Positions 18,989 through 29,232 are shown, counted from the first letter of the stretch. The stretch is 38,381 nt of DNA from an uncultured Bacilli bacterium (GCA_947626425.1 CANQRX010000003.1:1-38381), one strand, 5' to 3'. The notes: generated from the sequence alone by a model not told the origin. Program-made: numbers and translations.

Positions 18989-20259
18989 CAAAATTTGAAA
19001 TGAGAACGAATGAACTATTGACAAAAGGATTAAATGAAGGATACTTATTAATCGCAGAGGTTGCCGAAGTTCTAAAAGAATGTCGGGCTACTAAAGAAGA
19101 AGCCATAAGCTTTGAAGAAAAACTGAAAGAAAATAATATTGAATTAGTTGAAAAAATCCCTGAAAAAAAAGTTAAAAAAGTTAAAGAAATTAAAACATTT
19201 ACCGAACGCAAAGAAGAATTAATTGCCCTAGGAAAGAAAAATGGTCGAATTACTTTTGAACAACTAGCGTCATCTTTGAAAGGCTTAGAAGTAGATAACG
19301 ATTCCTTAGATATTTTATATAATGAATTGGTGGCCAATAATATTGAAATAGTTGGAGAAGATGATGAAGAGGGTAATAACGATAATTCACCAATTATTTT
19401 AAATGATGCAGAAATAACCAAAGACATTAATATTAATGATCCAGTTCGGATGTATTTAAAAGAAATTGGGCGAATCAGTTTGTTATCACCAGAAGAAGAA
19501 ATGGATTTATCAATCAAAGTAGCCAATGGTGATGAAGAGGCCAAAAATCGCCTTGCCGAGTCTAACCTTCGTTTAGTTGTTAGTATTGCCAAAAGATATG
19601 TCGGTCGTGGGTTGTTATTTTTAGATTTAATCCAAGAAGGAAATATTGGGTTAATGAAAGCCGTTGACAAGTTTGACTATGATAAAGGATACAAATTTTC
19701 AACATATGCAACATGGTGGATTCGTCAAGCCATAACGCGCGCCCTTGCCGATCAAGCAAGAACAATTAGAGTTCCGGTTCACATGGTTGAAACAATTAAT
19801 AAAATGGCCCGAATCCAAAGACAATTAACCTTAGAATTAAACCGCGAACCATCCGAAGAAGAAATCGCTAAAAAAATGAATATTTCGGTAGAAAAAGTTC
19901 GGGATGTCATTAAAATAAGTCAAGATCCTGTATCCCTTGAAACACCAATCGGTGAAGAAGATGATTCCCATTTAGGAGATTTTGTCAAAGACCCAAATAG
20001 TATGACTCCAGAAGAATATGCGACTAACCAAATTTTAAAAGAAGAAATTAAAGAAGTTTTAGGAACCCTTCAAGAAAGAGAACAAGAGGTTTTAGAATTG
20101 CGTTTTGGCTTAATTGATGGAACTAGTCACACTTTAGAAGAAGTAGGCAAAAGATTTAATGTTACACGGGAACGAATAAGGCAAATTGAAGCAAAAGCCC
20201 TTAGAAAATTACGGCATCCATCTCGGGCTAAAAAATTAAAGGATTTTTTAAACGATTAA
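18985..20259 (+). CDS. rpoD: RNA polymerase primary sigma factor RpoD/SigA
   Basis: [97 protein letters not shown] overlap with dnaG stop. Confidence 0.98.
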   Translation: MTKFEMRTNELLTKGLNEGYLLIAEVAEVLKECRATKEEAISFEEKLKENNIELVEKIPEKKVKKVKEIKTFTERKEELIALGKKNGRITFEQLASSLKGLEVDNDSLDILYNELVANNIEIVGEDDEEGNNDNSPIILNDAEITKDININDPVRMYLKEIGRISLLSPEEEMDLSIKVANGDEEAKNRLAESNLRLVVSIAKRYVGRGLLFLDLIQEGNIGLMKAVDKFDYDKGYKFSTYATWWIRQAITRALADQARTIRVPVHMVETINKMARIQRQLTLELNREPSEEEIAKKMNISVEKVRDVIKISQDPVSLETPIGEEDDSHLGDFVKDPNSMTPEEYATNQILKEEIKEVLGTLQEREQEVLELRFGLIDGTSHTLEEVGKRFNVTRERIRQIEAKALRKLRHPSRAKKLKDFLND

Positions 20260-20900
20260 TGAATTCCAAAAGATTACAATTTTTAGCTAATTATATTGCT
20301 AAAGATGCCAATGTCATTGATATTGGAACCGATCACGCTTACTTGCCAATTCTTTTGGTTCAAAAAAATAAAAGAAAAGTAATTGGAACAGATATTCATG
20401 AAAAAGCCTTAAATCAAGCTCAAAAAAACGTCTTAAAATATCATTTAGAAAAAGAAATAAAACTAATTTTAACTGATGGATTAGAAAATATTAATTTTGA
20501 GGATTATGATACTCTTGTTTTAGCAGGAATGGGCTATATGACTATTAAACATATTTTAGATTCTGATTTAAAACCGATTCAAACCATTATTCTCCAAGCT
20601 AATAATGATCATGAAAAAGTAAGAAAAATGATGATGGAAAAGAATTGGCGTCTAATAGATGAACATCTTTTAAGTGAAAATAATCATCTTTATCATATTA
20701 TGAAATATCAAAAAGGCGAAGAACAATTAACTAACCAAGAAATAATGTTAGGCAAATACCTTAAAGAAAACCGTTTTTACTACCAAGAAGAATTAGTTAA
20801 ATGCCAAGAAATTTATGATAAAATACCTCAAAAATATTTTACTAAAAGAAAAGAATTACAAAAAAAAATATCCTTTTTGCAAGAATATTTAAATTTATAA
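20259..20900 (+). CDS. trmK: tRNA (adenine(22)-N1)-methyltransferase TrmK
   Basis: RLQFLANYIAKDANVIDIGTDHAYLPI..., LAGMGYMTIKHIL; adjacent to rpoD; TAATG overlap. Confidence 0.85.
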   Translation: MNSKRLQFLANYIAKDANVIDIGTDHAYLPILLVQKNKRKVIGTDIHEKALNQAQKNVLKYHLEKEIKLILTDGLENINFEDYDTLVLAGMGYMTIKHILDSDLKPIQTIILQANNDHEKVRKMMMEKNWRLIDEHLLSENNHLYHIMKYQKGEEQLTNQEIMLGKYLKENRFYYQEELVKCQEIYDKIPQKYFTKRKELQKKISFLQEYLNL

Positions 20901-21161
20901 AAAGAAAACTGGTTTATTTAAAGCTTGAGCTTTAGCTACAGGCTTTTTTTGAGTGTTTTTTTCAAAACTAGGACTTGAAACTGTTGTTCCTTTCGGTTTT
21001 TCCATCATAACTTTGGCAACTTTTAAGGCATCTTTAGCATTATTAATAATAGGTTTAGCCTTAACGTATAAAGGAATTACCTGATTAGCAATATTCAAAG
21101 TTTTATTTATTTTTCCAATCATGGAAACTAAATTAAATGATCGAGCTGGATACATACGCAT
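20895..21161 (-). CDS. small protein resembling YqfQ/VrrA family
   Basis: SFNLVSMIGKINKTLNIANQVIPLYVKAKPIINNAKDALKVAKVM; located beside rpoD-trmK as remembered in bacilli. Confidence 0.4.
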   Translation of the reverse strand: MRMYPARSFNLVSMIGKINKTLNIANQVIPLYVKAKPIINNAKDALKVAKVMMEKPKGTTVSSPSFEKNTQKKPVAKAQALNKPVFFL

Positions 21162-21319
21162 ACTCCTTTATTATAGTATATGCTAAACTTTCGTTTTTGG
21201 TGTAATTTTATTTAACAAATTGATGCATTAAATTTAAATAACGCACACTATCATAAATTTTTTTTAATTGAAGAAACTAATCATCTTTGTTATCATATAA
21301 ATAGTTAGGATTTGATAAA

Positions 21320-21967
21320 ATGAATGAGTTAGTTGTCATATTTTTAAGTTTTGGACTTGGTTTCCTTTATAATTGGTTAATTAATTTACATGAACGAAAA
21401 AAAACAAAAAATTTATTTGAACTATTCCTTTCCGGATTATCGTTAATGATTTTAACCCTTTATTTTTATCAAAAATATCATTTTAGTTATCGCTTTTTTC
21501 CGGGTTTTATTATTAGTTCCTTATTAATTTTGATTTTTACAAGCGACCTTAAATATTTAATAATATTTGATAGTCCTTTACTTATCAGTGCCTTAGCTAT
21601 GTTTGGCCTTAATTGCCTTTTTTTTGATTTAAGTGGAGCTTTAAAAAGTTGTTTTTCCGGAATAATTATTTTTCTTTTTATGTTATTTATCGCTAAAATA
21701 AGTAGTAAACTTTTTAAAAGAGAAACCTTAGGAGGCGGAGATATCAAGTTTTCTTATCTAATTGGTTGTATTTTGCCTCTTAATTTAGCATTTACAACGC
21801 TTGCTTTATCGACATTTCTAGCTTTACCGGCCTCAGTTTTTTCGCTTTTAATGCACAAAGAAAAAGAAGTAGCTTATGGTCCTTTTTTAGTATCAGCCCT
21901 GTTAATAGTTTATATGTTTTCCGATAAATTCCAAAATCTTTTGAATTTTTTATTTTCATGGCTCTAG
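21320..21967 (+). CDS. A24 family (prepilin-type) peptidase, catalytic domain only
   Basis: TSDLKYLIIFD and GGGDIKFSYLIG aspartyl motifs; no CxxC methylase domain. Confidence 0.7.
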   Translation: MNELVVIFLSFGLGFLYNWLINLHERKKTKNLFELFLSGLSLMILTLYFYQKYHFSYRFFPGFIISSLLILIFTSDLKYLIIFDSPLLISALAMFGLNCLFFDLSGALKSCFSGIIIFLFMLFIAKISSKLFKRETLGGGDIKFSYLIGCILPLNLAFTTLALSTFLALPASVFSLLMHKEKEVAYGPFLVSALLIVYMFSDKFQNLLNFLFSWL

Positions 21968-22043
21968 TTTAACGAAATTTTCCTTTACATATTTACGCTT
22001 AGTTTGCTATAATACATATAGTTTTGATGTAAGGAGGGATATT

Positions 22044-22217
22044 ATGGCAAAAAACGAAAATAGACAATTCATCGGATTAAAATGTTCACGATGTGGAAAA
22101 CAAATCCGTCCAACTATTAAAAATAAAAAGAATACAACAGAAAAAATTGAATTAAAAAAGTTTTGTCCAAACTGTCGACAAGCTGTTATATTTAAAGAAA
22201 CCAAATTAGGTAAGTAA
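22044..22217 (+). CDS. rpmG: 50S ribosomal protein L33
   Basis: 57 aa, below the ORF-track cutoff: MAKNENRQFIGLKCSRCGKQIRPTIKNKKNTTEKIELKKFCPNCRQAVIFKETKLGK; AGGAGG SD. Confidence 0.85.
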   Translation: MAKNENRQFIGLKCSRCGKQIRPTIKNKKNTTEKIELKKFCPNCRQAVIFKETKLGK

Positions 22218-22238
22218 TATTAGAGAAGGGTGAGTACG

Positions 22239-22799
22239 ATGAATATTAACATAAACGATATAAAAAATGGAATGACAATAATTATTGATGGCAATTTATG
22301 CCAAATTATGGAGTTTCAACATGTTAAACCAGGTAAGGGTAGTGCTTTCGTTCGTATTAAATTAAAAAATTTAAGAACAGGAGCTGTTGTTGAAAATTCT
22401 TATAATACAAATATCAAAATTGAAAGAGCTAAAATTGATCATAACCCAATGCAATTTTTATATACTGATGGGGATAATTATGTTTTCATGAATACTGAAA
22501 CTTATGATCAAATTGAAGTTCCATCTTCAAAACTAGAACAAGAAAAGCGTTTTATTAAAGAAGGATTAGAAATTCAATTAGATTACTATGAAGGTGAATT
22601 AATCGGTATAACTTTACCAGAAAAAATTGAGTTTGAAGTTGTTGAAACTGAACCAGCTGTGAAAGGTAATACTGCTAACAATGCTATGAAAGATGCCAAA
22701 ATCGAAACTGGCTACACTGTAAAAGTTCCATTATTTATTAATCAAGGTGAAAAAATAATTATTTCAACTAGTGATGGAAAATATTCTAGCCGGGCCTAA
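22239..22799 (+). CDS. efp: translation elongation factor P
   Basis: INDIKNGMTIIIDGNLCQIMEFQHVKPGKGSAFVRIKLKNLRTG. Confidence 0.97.
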   Translation: MNININDIKNGMTIIIDGNLCQIMEFQHVKPGKGSAFVRIKLKNLRTGAVVENSYNTNIKIERAKIDHNPMQFLYTDGDNYVFMNTETYDQIEVPSSKLEQEKRFIKEGLEIQLDYYEGELIGITLPEKIEFEVVETEPAVKGNTANNAMKDAKIETGYTVKVPLFINQGEKIIISTSDGKYSSRA

Positions 22800-22800
22800 A

Positions 22801-22829
22801 AAAAAATATCTAGACAATAGATATTTTTT
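22801..22829. terminator. bidirectional Rho-independent terminator between efp and def
   Basis: AAAAAATATCTA-gacaa-TAGATATTTTTT, 12-bp stem with A/T flanks. Confidence 0.85.
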
Positions 22830-23380
22830 TATATTTCCCGCATTTTTTCTTGATTTTTATAAGGATTTTTCGGATCAATCCGATCGACAAATAAAATTCC
22901 GTTTAAATGATCAATTTCATGTTGAAAAGCAATTGAAACATCTTCTCTAACTCGTAAAGTTATTTCTTTGCCATTCATATCTTGTGCTTTAACAGTCATT
23001 CTGGCATATCGAGGAACTATTCCCTTAACATCCCGATTTACACTTAAGCAACCTTCGCCTTCACCAACATAAATTAATTCTTCACTATAAGAAACAATTT
23101 CCGGATTAATAACAATATAATTTTTGAAAGTTTTGTCCTCTTTTTCTTCGGCAATAACAAAATAACGTTTCATTATCCCAAGTTGAACAGCTGACATTCC
23201 CCAACCAGCTCGTAAATTATATTTTTCCCGTTCTTCATCAATTTGACTCATTTGAAGATAGACTAACATATCGTTGATAGTTTTTTGATCACTTGCTGAT
23301 AAAGGAAAGGTAACAGGCTTAGAAATTTGTCGAAGCCTTTTATCATTTTCTTCCAAAATTTTTAAATTTGGTAATTCCAT
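22829..23380 (-). CDS. def: peptide deformylase
   Basis: GWGMSAVQLGI, EGCLSV, FQHEIDHLNGILFVDRI motifs. Confidence 0.95.
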   Translation of the reverse strand: MELPNLKILEENDKRLRQISKPVTFPLSASDQKTINDMLVYLQMSQIDEEREKYNLRAGWGMSAVQLGIMKRYFVIAEEKEDKTFKNYIVINPEIVSYSEELIYVGEGEGCLSVNRDVKGIVPRYARMTVKAQDMNGKEITLRVREDVSIAFQHEIDHLNGILFVDRIDPKNPYKNQEKMREI

Positions 23381-23532
23381 GGTAACACACCCCTTAAAAA
23401 TCTCCTTTATTGTACCATAAATTTAAAATATTAAAAGTAAAAATGATAATAAATAACTGAATTAGATGCAAAACTATCCAATTTTTCCTTAAAATGAAAA
23501 AAGAATAGAATGGTTGCTATTCTTTTAAACGA

Positions 23533-23718
23533 TTAGTTGTTGTTGTTATTGTTGCCATACCAACCTGCACCAATGATGATTACTAACAGGATGAATAGGA
23601 CAATCCAAATGGCAGCGCCGGCACCATAACCAGAAGTATATCCAGCATATCCACCAGAGTTGCAACATTGATTTGGGTATCCGCCACCATAGAATCCATT
23701 ATTTCCGTAATAATACAT
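23533..23718 (-). CDS. YjcZ-like small Gly/Tyr/Asn-rich membrane protein
   Basis: GYGAGAAIWIVLFILLVIIIGAGWYGNNNNNN; strong SD (AAGGAGG) on minus strand. Confidence 0.6.
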   Translation of the reverse strand: MYYYGNNGFYGGGYPNQCCNSGGYAGYTSGYGAGAAIWIVLFILLVIIIGAGWYGNNNNNN

Positions 23719-23902
23719 ATCTGTTACCTCCTTAATCTTTCTATTATAGTTTATTAAAATCTTTAAATTTTGACATAAAAACTTTACAGATGCTTATTAT
23801 TTAATTTTTAAAACAATTGTCTTATAAGTGTCAGATTTTCTTTTTTTATGAAATTTTTAAGACTTTTCGTTGAGAATTTGATACAATGTTTATGGTGGTA
23901 AA

Positions 23903-25069
23903 ATGAGAAAGTTATTTCGGAAAATGGACAAACCTTTGTTTTTTTTAACAATTTTATATACAATTTTAGGTTTAGTAATGGTTTTATCTGCTTCTAGTGT
24001 TTCGGCCGTTTTACGTTATAATGTCTCAACATACTATTTTTTTATTAGACAATTAATATTTGTGGTAGTTTCTTATATAATTGGCTTTGTTGTATTAAAT
24101 ATTTCAACTAATAAATATCGTTTTATAGCCCCTTTGTATCTTCTTTCAACTATTGTTTTATTAGGGTTAGTTCAAATTTTTGGTTATGTTGCTGGCGGGG
24201 CAAAGAGTTGGATCGATTTTGGCTTTTTTAATCTTCAACCAACGGAGTTTGCCAAGACCGCTTTAATTTTGTATATGGCTACTTTTTATGAAAAAAGTGT
24301 CAAAAAACAACGTCGGTTTTTGGTTAATTTAATTCCTTTAGTTTTAGGTATAATCATTTTTGGTTTGGTCGCTTTACAGCCTGATTTAGGGGGAGCAGTA
24401 ATAATCGCCGGAATTGTCTTTTTTATGTTTTTATGTATTCCTTTTCCGAAAGACAAAAAAATTAGTTTTATCAAAAAATTAGGAATTGTTTGCTTAGCTG
24501 GGGTAGTTATTTTATTGTATTCCGGTTTAGCATCTAAATTTTTAAACGAATCGCAAAGACAACGTCTTAATTTTCAAGCACCTTGTAGTCGTTATATAGA
24601 AGATACTGGGTACCAAGTTTGTAATGGCTTTATCGCGTTACATAATGGAGGATTATTCGGCGTAGGCTTAGGTAATTCAACTCAAAAGTATTTATATTTA
24701 CCAGAAGCTCACACAGACTTTATTTTTCCTATTTTAGTTGAAGAATTAGGTTTAATCGTCGGTATTTTAGTAATTTTAGGTTATTTTATAATGCTTTATC
24801 GAATTTTAAAATTAGCAAAACGAGCTCAGACCATTAAAAATCAGTTAATTTGTTATGGTAGCTTTATCTTTATTTTTCTTCATTTAGGACTTAATTTTTT
24901 AGGTATTTTTGCTTTAACTCCTTTAACAGGTGTTCCCGTTCCTTTCTTAAGTTATGGTGGGTCATTTTCCATTAATGTTATTGTTATAATGTTTGTGATT
25001 CAAAGAGTTTCCATTGAAACAAATGTCGCAATTGAAAAAAAAGAATTAGCTAAACTCTCTAGTAAATAA
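23903..25069 (+). CDS. FtsW/RodA/SpoVE family peptidoglycan glycosyltransferase
   Basis: LMVLSASS, FNLQPTEFAKTALI, ALQPDLGGAVII, HTDFIFPILVEELGLI, GVPVPFLSYGGS. Confidence 0.93.
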   Translation: MRKLFRKMDKPLFFLTILYTILGLVMVLSASSVSAVLRYNVSTYYFFIRQLIFVVVSYIIGFVVLNISTNKYRFIAPLYLLSTIVLLGLVQIFGYVAGGAKSWIDFGFFNLQPTEFAKTALILYMATFYEKSVKKQRRFLVNLIPLVLGIIIFGLVALQPDLGGAVIIAGIVFFMFLCIPFPKDKKISFIKKLGIVCLAGVVILLYSGLASKFLNESQRQRLNFQAPCSRYIEDTGYQVCNGFIALHNGGLFGVGLGNSTQKYLYLPEAHTDFIFPILVEELGLIVGILVILGYFIMLYRILKLAKRAQTIKNQLICYGSFIFIFLHLGLNFLGIFALTPLTGVPVPFLSYGGSFSINVIVIMFVIQRVSIETNVAIEKKELAKLSSK

Positions 25070-25121
25070 GTAATATTTTTAATTATCTAAAAAATTGTGT
25101 GGCCTGCCTTTCAAAAAATTC

Positions 25122-25150
25122 TTGACGTCTTAAATAAAAAGTGATAAGAT
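25122..25150 (+). promoter_or_regulatory. strong promoter TTGACG - 17 nt - TAAGAT (extended TGA)
   Basis: TTGACG 25122-25127, TGATAAGAT 25142-25150. Confidence 0.75.
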
Positions 25151-25156
25151 TAAGAT

Positions 25157-25412
25157 GCTTAATAGTGTGGAATGATTTTAAATGTAGGGAGTCTAAAAAC
25201 TCTGATTGTTGATTAATAATCCAATCGTTACATTTAATTGTGATTCTTTGAGTCATCACTTATTCTGCAAGGATACGGTGTCTTATCGGCTATTAAGTTA
25301 TACGTATATGTGGAGTAACGGTAAGAGGGAATTATTTATATCTGTCAATATATGTGAGACCTTATTCATCCACGGGAAATATGTTGAATGACAGTTCAAC
25401 GTATTTTTTTTT
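25157..25412 (+). ncRNA. structured non-coding RNA of unidentified family (about 255 nt)
   Basis: Own promoter, own terminator, three-way junction (TTAAATGTA/TACATTTAA 9-bp stem enclosing two hairpins), third hairpin GTGAT/ATCAC, no RBS-supported ORF. Confidence 0.65.
25381..25412 (+). terminator. Rho-independent terminator of the 25.1-25.4 kb ncRNA
   Basis: ATGTTGAA-tgacag-TTCAACGT then ATTTTTTTTT. Confidence 0.8.
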
Positions 25413-25498
25413 GTCTAAAAAAAGGAAATTTCAATTTTTATAGAAATATATAAGTAGAAAGAAGAATAAAAATTCTTTCTTAGAAAGGAGGAACCTAT

Positions 25499-26185
25499 AT
25501 GGAAGCATTCAAAGAATTTCTTGTCGAAAAAAAAGTTTTTTGTCTTTGCGTTTTGCTTGGCATTATTTGTTTATCCTTAGGCTTTTTATATTTAAAAGAT
25601 GTCAGTGCGGAAGAATCCTTTCATTGCCCAGTAACGAGTGATAAAGTTTCAGAAAACAACGACGATGATATCGAAACTTTAGATATTATCCAAGTAGATA
25701 TAAAAGGGGCAGTGAAAGATCCTGGAGTCTATGTTTTAGATGAAGGTTCAGTCGTTAATGATTTAATATTAGCTGCTGGTGGCTTAACTAAAGACGCTGA
25801 CACAACCAACCTTAATTTAAGCAAAAAACTAGAAAACGAAATGGTTATAATTGTTTACACTAAAAAGGAAATGGAACAAAACGTTGAAAAAAACCTTACT
25901 AGTGATGCTGATATTTCGGAATCGTTAGGTAAAGATTCCATAATTGAGTCCGATAGTGAATCAAGTTCTAACAATACCACTTCCAAAACTACTAAAAAAG
26001 TTAATCTAAATACTGCTACCTTAGAAGAATTAACCACATTGCCGGGAATAGGAGAGGCCAAAGCTAAAAGTATAATTCAATATCGAAAAACTTGTGGAAA
26101 TTTTAAAGTCATCGAAGATATAAAAAACATTTCAGGTATAGGCGATTCAGTTTATGCTAAACTTGAAAAATATATCACCGTTTAA
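25499..26185 (+). CDS. comEA: ComEA competence protein (SLBB + helix-hairpin-helix DNA-binding)
   Basis: DIKGAVKDPGVYVLDEGSVVNDLILAAGG and VNLNTATLEELTTLPGIGEAKAKSIIQYR. Confidence 0.92.
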   Translation: MEAFKEFLVEKKVFCLCVLLGIICLSLGFLYLKDVSAEESFHCPVTSDKVSENNDDDIETLDIIQVDIKGAVKDPGVYVLDEGSVVNDLILAAGGLTKDADTTNLNLSKKLENEMVIIVYTKKEMEQNVEKNLTSDADISESLGKDSIIESDSESSSNNTTSKTTKKVNLNTATLEELTTLPGIGEAKAKSIIQYRKTCGNFKVIEDIKNISGIGDSVYAKLEKYITV

Positions 26186-28199
26186 ATGGCTTATCTTTAT
26201 TTTAATAATTTTTGCTATATTTAGATTGATTATGGTTAGTAAAGAAACTAGCAAAATCTCTAATAATGTAACAAGCTTAAGTGGTAAATTAATTGCTAAG
26301 AGTATCGATGGAAATTTGTTAAGTGGAACAATTATTACTAAGGAAAAAGAAAAAGTAAATTTCTATTATTACTTGAAAACGGAACAAGAGCAAAAACTAT
26401 TAAACAATATGGGATTTGGAGATGTTCTCTATTTAAAAGGGAATATCTCTTTACCTTTAGATGAAGTAATATTTAATACCTTTTCATTTAAAAAATATTT
26501 ATTTAATCATCGCATCTTTAAAATAATGAATGTTAATAATTTAAACTATAAACCCACTAAAAATATTTTGTATTGGTTAAAAAATAAAATATTGAATTAC
26601 TTAGATAAAATTGACAATAAGCATTATTTAAAAGCATTATTACTAGGTGAGAAAAAAGCTGTTGACTATGAACTACTTTCCCATAATGGAATTAGTCATC
26701 TTTTGGCCGTTTCAGGAATGCATATTGCCATCTTTATTGATTTTTTTTATCATTTTTTTTATAAAAAACATCGTAAACATTCATTGCTTTTAATAGCAAT
26801 CCTTTGGTTTTATACATTTTTAGTAGGATTTACCATTTCGATTGTAAGAAGTGTATTAAATTTTACAATTATTACTTTCCTAAGTATGTTTAATTTAAAA
26901 ATTACAACTATCAAAAGTTTTATTATAACTTCTTTAATTATTATTATTAAAAACCCTTTGTATTTATTTGATGCAAGCTTTTTATATTCTTTCTTAATTA
27001 CTTTAGGACTAATTTTATCTCCTTCTTATCAAAAACAAAAAATGCTTAAAATAAGTTTGTTAACCTTCTTTTTAAGTGCAGGCCTAACTTGTTATTTTAA
27101 CTATGAGATTAATTTTTTAGCTATCTTTTTTAATATAATTGCCACTATTTTAATAGCTAATATTCTTTATCCTTTTGCTATAATGTGTTTATTTTTACCA
27201 TTTTTAATAAAGATTTTTAATTTTTTATTTAATTCCTTTTTAATGCTTAATAAAGCAATAAGTAAAGTGTCATTTGGAGTAATCGTTATTTCTAAGTACC
27301 CATATATTATCTGGGTCATTTATTATTTTATACTATTTTATTATTTAATAAAAAAGCAAAAGCTCAATTTTTATTTAGGATTATACTTATTAATTTTAGC
27401 TATTATTCCGTATTTTTCCCAAAAAGCTATTGTAACCTTTTTGGATGTTGGCCAAGGTGATGCCATAGCCTTTATTTCGCCCAACAAAAAGGAAGCATTT
27501 TTAATTGATACAGGTGGTAAGCAAAGCTTTTTTAAAGAAAGTTGGGAACAAAGGAAACAGGTTAATTATCAAGCTTTAAATATTGCCACTTATTTTAAAA
27601 GTGAAGGGGTAAGTAGTATTTTTGTTATAACGAGTCATGGTGACTATGACCATCTTGGAAATTTAATTGACCTAAGTAATTATATTCGTATTAATTTTGT
27701 CGTTTTAAATGAAAATAAAATGATTGCGAAAGAACAAGAAATAAGTTCTAAATTGCCTTTAAAAAAATTGGAAAATGTTTTATTTAAATATTTTAAAGTA
27801 AAACAGTTAAATCCTTTACTTAATCTAGACGACGAAAATGATGCAAGTTTAGTTTTAAAAATAACAAACGGATATTTATCATTTTTGATGATGGGAGATG
27901 CTCCCCAAAAAGTGGAAGCAAAAATTTTAAATAAAGTTGGCAACGTTGATTTTATTAAATTAGGACACCATGGTTCTAATACGAGTAGTGACCCGTATTT
28001 TTTAGCTAAAATTAACCCCCAATATGCTTTTATTTCGGCGGGGAAAAATAATCGTTATCATCATCCTCACCAAGAAACAATAGATACTTTAACAAAATTA
28101 AAAATTCCTTATTATAATACTCAAGTAAATCATTCCATTAAAATTATTTTTCAAAAAGATAGCTATCATATTAAGCCATTATCTGATACAATACAGTAA
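26154..28199 (+). CDS. comEC: ComEC/Rec2 competence DNA channel protein
   Basis: HLLAVSGMHIAIF, VTFLDVGQGDAIAF, ITSHGDYDHLGN, LGHHGSNTSSD; overlaps comEA. Confidence 0.93.
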   Translation: MLNLKNISPFKWLIFILIIFAIFRLIMVSKETSKISNNVTSLSGKLIAKSIDGNLLSGTIITKEKEKVNFYYYLKTEQEQKLLNNMGFGDVLYLKGNISLPLDEVIFNTFSFKKYLFNHRIFKIMNVNNLNYKPTKNILYWLKNKILNYLDKIDNKHYLKALLLGEKKAVDYELLSHNGISHLLAVSGMHIAIFIDFFYHFFYKKHRKHSLLLIAILWFYTFLVGFTISIVRSVLNFTIITFLSMFNLKITTIKSFIITSLIIIIKNPLYLFDASFLYSFLITLGLILSPSYQKQKMLKISLLTFFLSAGLTCYFNYEINFLAIFFNIIATILIANILYPFAIMCLFLPFLIKIFNFLFNSFLMLNKAISKVSFGVIVISKYPYIIWVIYYFILFYYLIKKQKLNFYLGLYLLILAIIPYFSQKAIVTFLDVGQGDAIAFISPNKKEAFLIDTGGKQSFFKESWEQRKQVNYQALNIATYFKSEGVSSIFVITSHGDYDHLGNLIDLSNYIRINFVVLNENKMIAKEQEISSKLPLKKLENVLFKYFKVKQLNPLLNLDDENDASLVLKITNGYLSFLMMGDAPQKVEAKILNKVGNVDFIKLGHHGSNTSSDPYFLAKINPQYAFISAGKNNRYHHPHQETIDTLTKLKIPYYNTQVNHSIKIIFQKDSYHIKPLSDTIQ

Positions 28200-28215
28200 G
28201 TGGGTGAGATAATTT

Positions 28216-29160
28216 ATGAAAGTATTACTAATCGAAACTGATTCCAAAATTTTATTAGATGAAAAATTAAGTTCAATAATTAAAGGTGATAATAATGTTT
28301 TGATTTATAACTATTTAAATACGAATTTAAATGAAATTATAGAAGAAGCTTCATACGTATCAATGTTTGGCGAATTAAAATGGATTATCGTTAAAAATGC
28401 CGATTTTTTTGGTAATGGCAAAATTAGTGAGAAGGAAACTAAAATGTTAAGCGATTATTTAAATCATCCTTATGAATTAACTAATTTAATTTTTACAACT
28501 TATCAAAAAATAGATAATCGCAAGGCCATTTGTAAAGAGTTTAAAAAATTTAATTGTATTATCTCCCTTAAAACACCGAAAGGATATGAATTAACTAATA
28601 ATGTAAAAAACTTAATTAAACAAAAAGGTTATATAGTTAGTGATGATGCGATTAAATATATTATTGATGCCTGTATAAATAATTGGGATTTAATTTATAA
28701 TGAGATTTCTAAATTTGATTTAATTTTCCTAAAAAATCAAAAAATAACTTTAACTGAAATTAAAGAAGTTATTTGTTCTGCTATTGAAGATAATGATTTT
28801 AAATTTATCGACAATTTTATAAAAAAAGATGCTATTAAAAGTTGGACAGCTATTAATGACTATATTATAAAAAAAACTGATCCAATAAAGTTAATAAATT
28901 TATTAGTTAGAGAATATCGAATGCTTTTAATATCTAAAATAATGGCCGAACAAAAATATAGTTTAAGTGACATTGGAAAAGAATTAAGCGTTGTCGATTG
29001 GCAATTAGATAAAATAAAAAGAAACGCATCTTTATATCATAAAGACGATTTAAAAGAAATTTTAATAAAATTAGCTAAATTAGATTATTTAATTAAATCC
29101 GGAAAAAAAGATAAATGGTTAGCTTTTGAAGAGTTTTTTGTTGAACAAATGGAATTTTAA
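28216..29160 (+). CDS. holA: DNA polymerase III delta subunit HolA
   Basis: Position after comEC; MKVLLIETDSKIL..., EISKFDL, PIKLINLLVREYRMLL pattern. Confidence 0.85.
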   Translation: MKVLLIETDSKILLDEKLSSIIKGDNNVLIYNYLNTNLNEIIEEASYVSMFGELKWIIVKNADFFGNGKISEKETKMLSDYLNHPYELTNLIFTTYQKIDNRKAICKEFKKFNCIISLKTPKGYELTNNVKNLIKQKGYIVSDDAIKYIIDACINNWDLIYNEISKFDLIFLKNQKITLTEIKEVICSAIEDNDFKFIDNFIKKDAIKSWTAINDYIIKKTDPIKLINLLVREYRMLLISKIMAEQKYSLSDIGKELSVVDWQLDKIKRNASLYHKDDLKEILIKLAKLDYLIKSGKKDKWLAFEEFFVEQMEF

Positions 29161-29232
29161 AAAAAATTAAAGTTTTTAAAACACCTAATTTAGGTCAGAG
29201 TAAAAAAATCGGATTGAAGGCTTAAAAAAGTA

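Noticed and set aside
18924-19765. Antisense ORFs (248 aa and 61 aa) across rpoD
   Set aside because: Mirror of the highly conserved rpoD coding sequence; low-complexity Ser/Leu/Phe composition typical of antisense reading.
22007-22204. 65-aa minus ORF
   Set aside because: Antisense to rpmG (L33), whose CxxC motifs and SD are clear on the + strand.
25206-25391. 61-aa + ORF in the ORF track
   Set aside because: Lies within the structured RNA, no SD, unusual composition, overlaps multiple hairpins; treated as chance ORF.
25157-25412. 6S RNA or T-box identity for the 25 kb RNA
   Set aside because: No long 5'/3' terminal pairing with a central open bubble, and no GGTGGNACCGCG-like T-box sequence.
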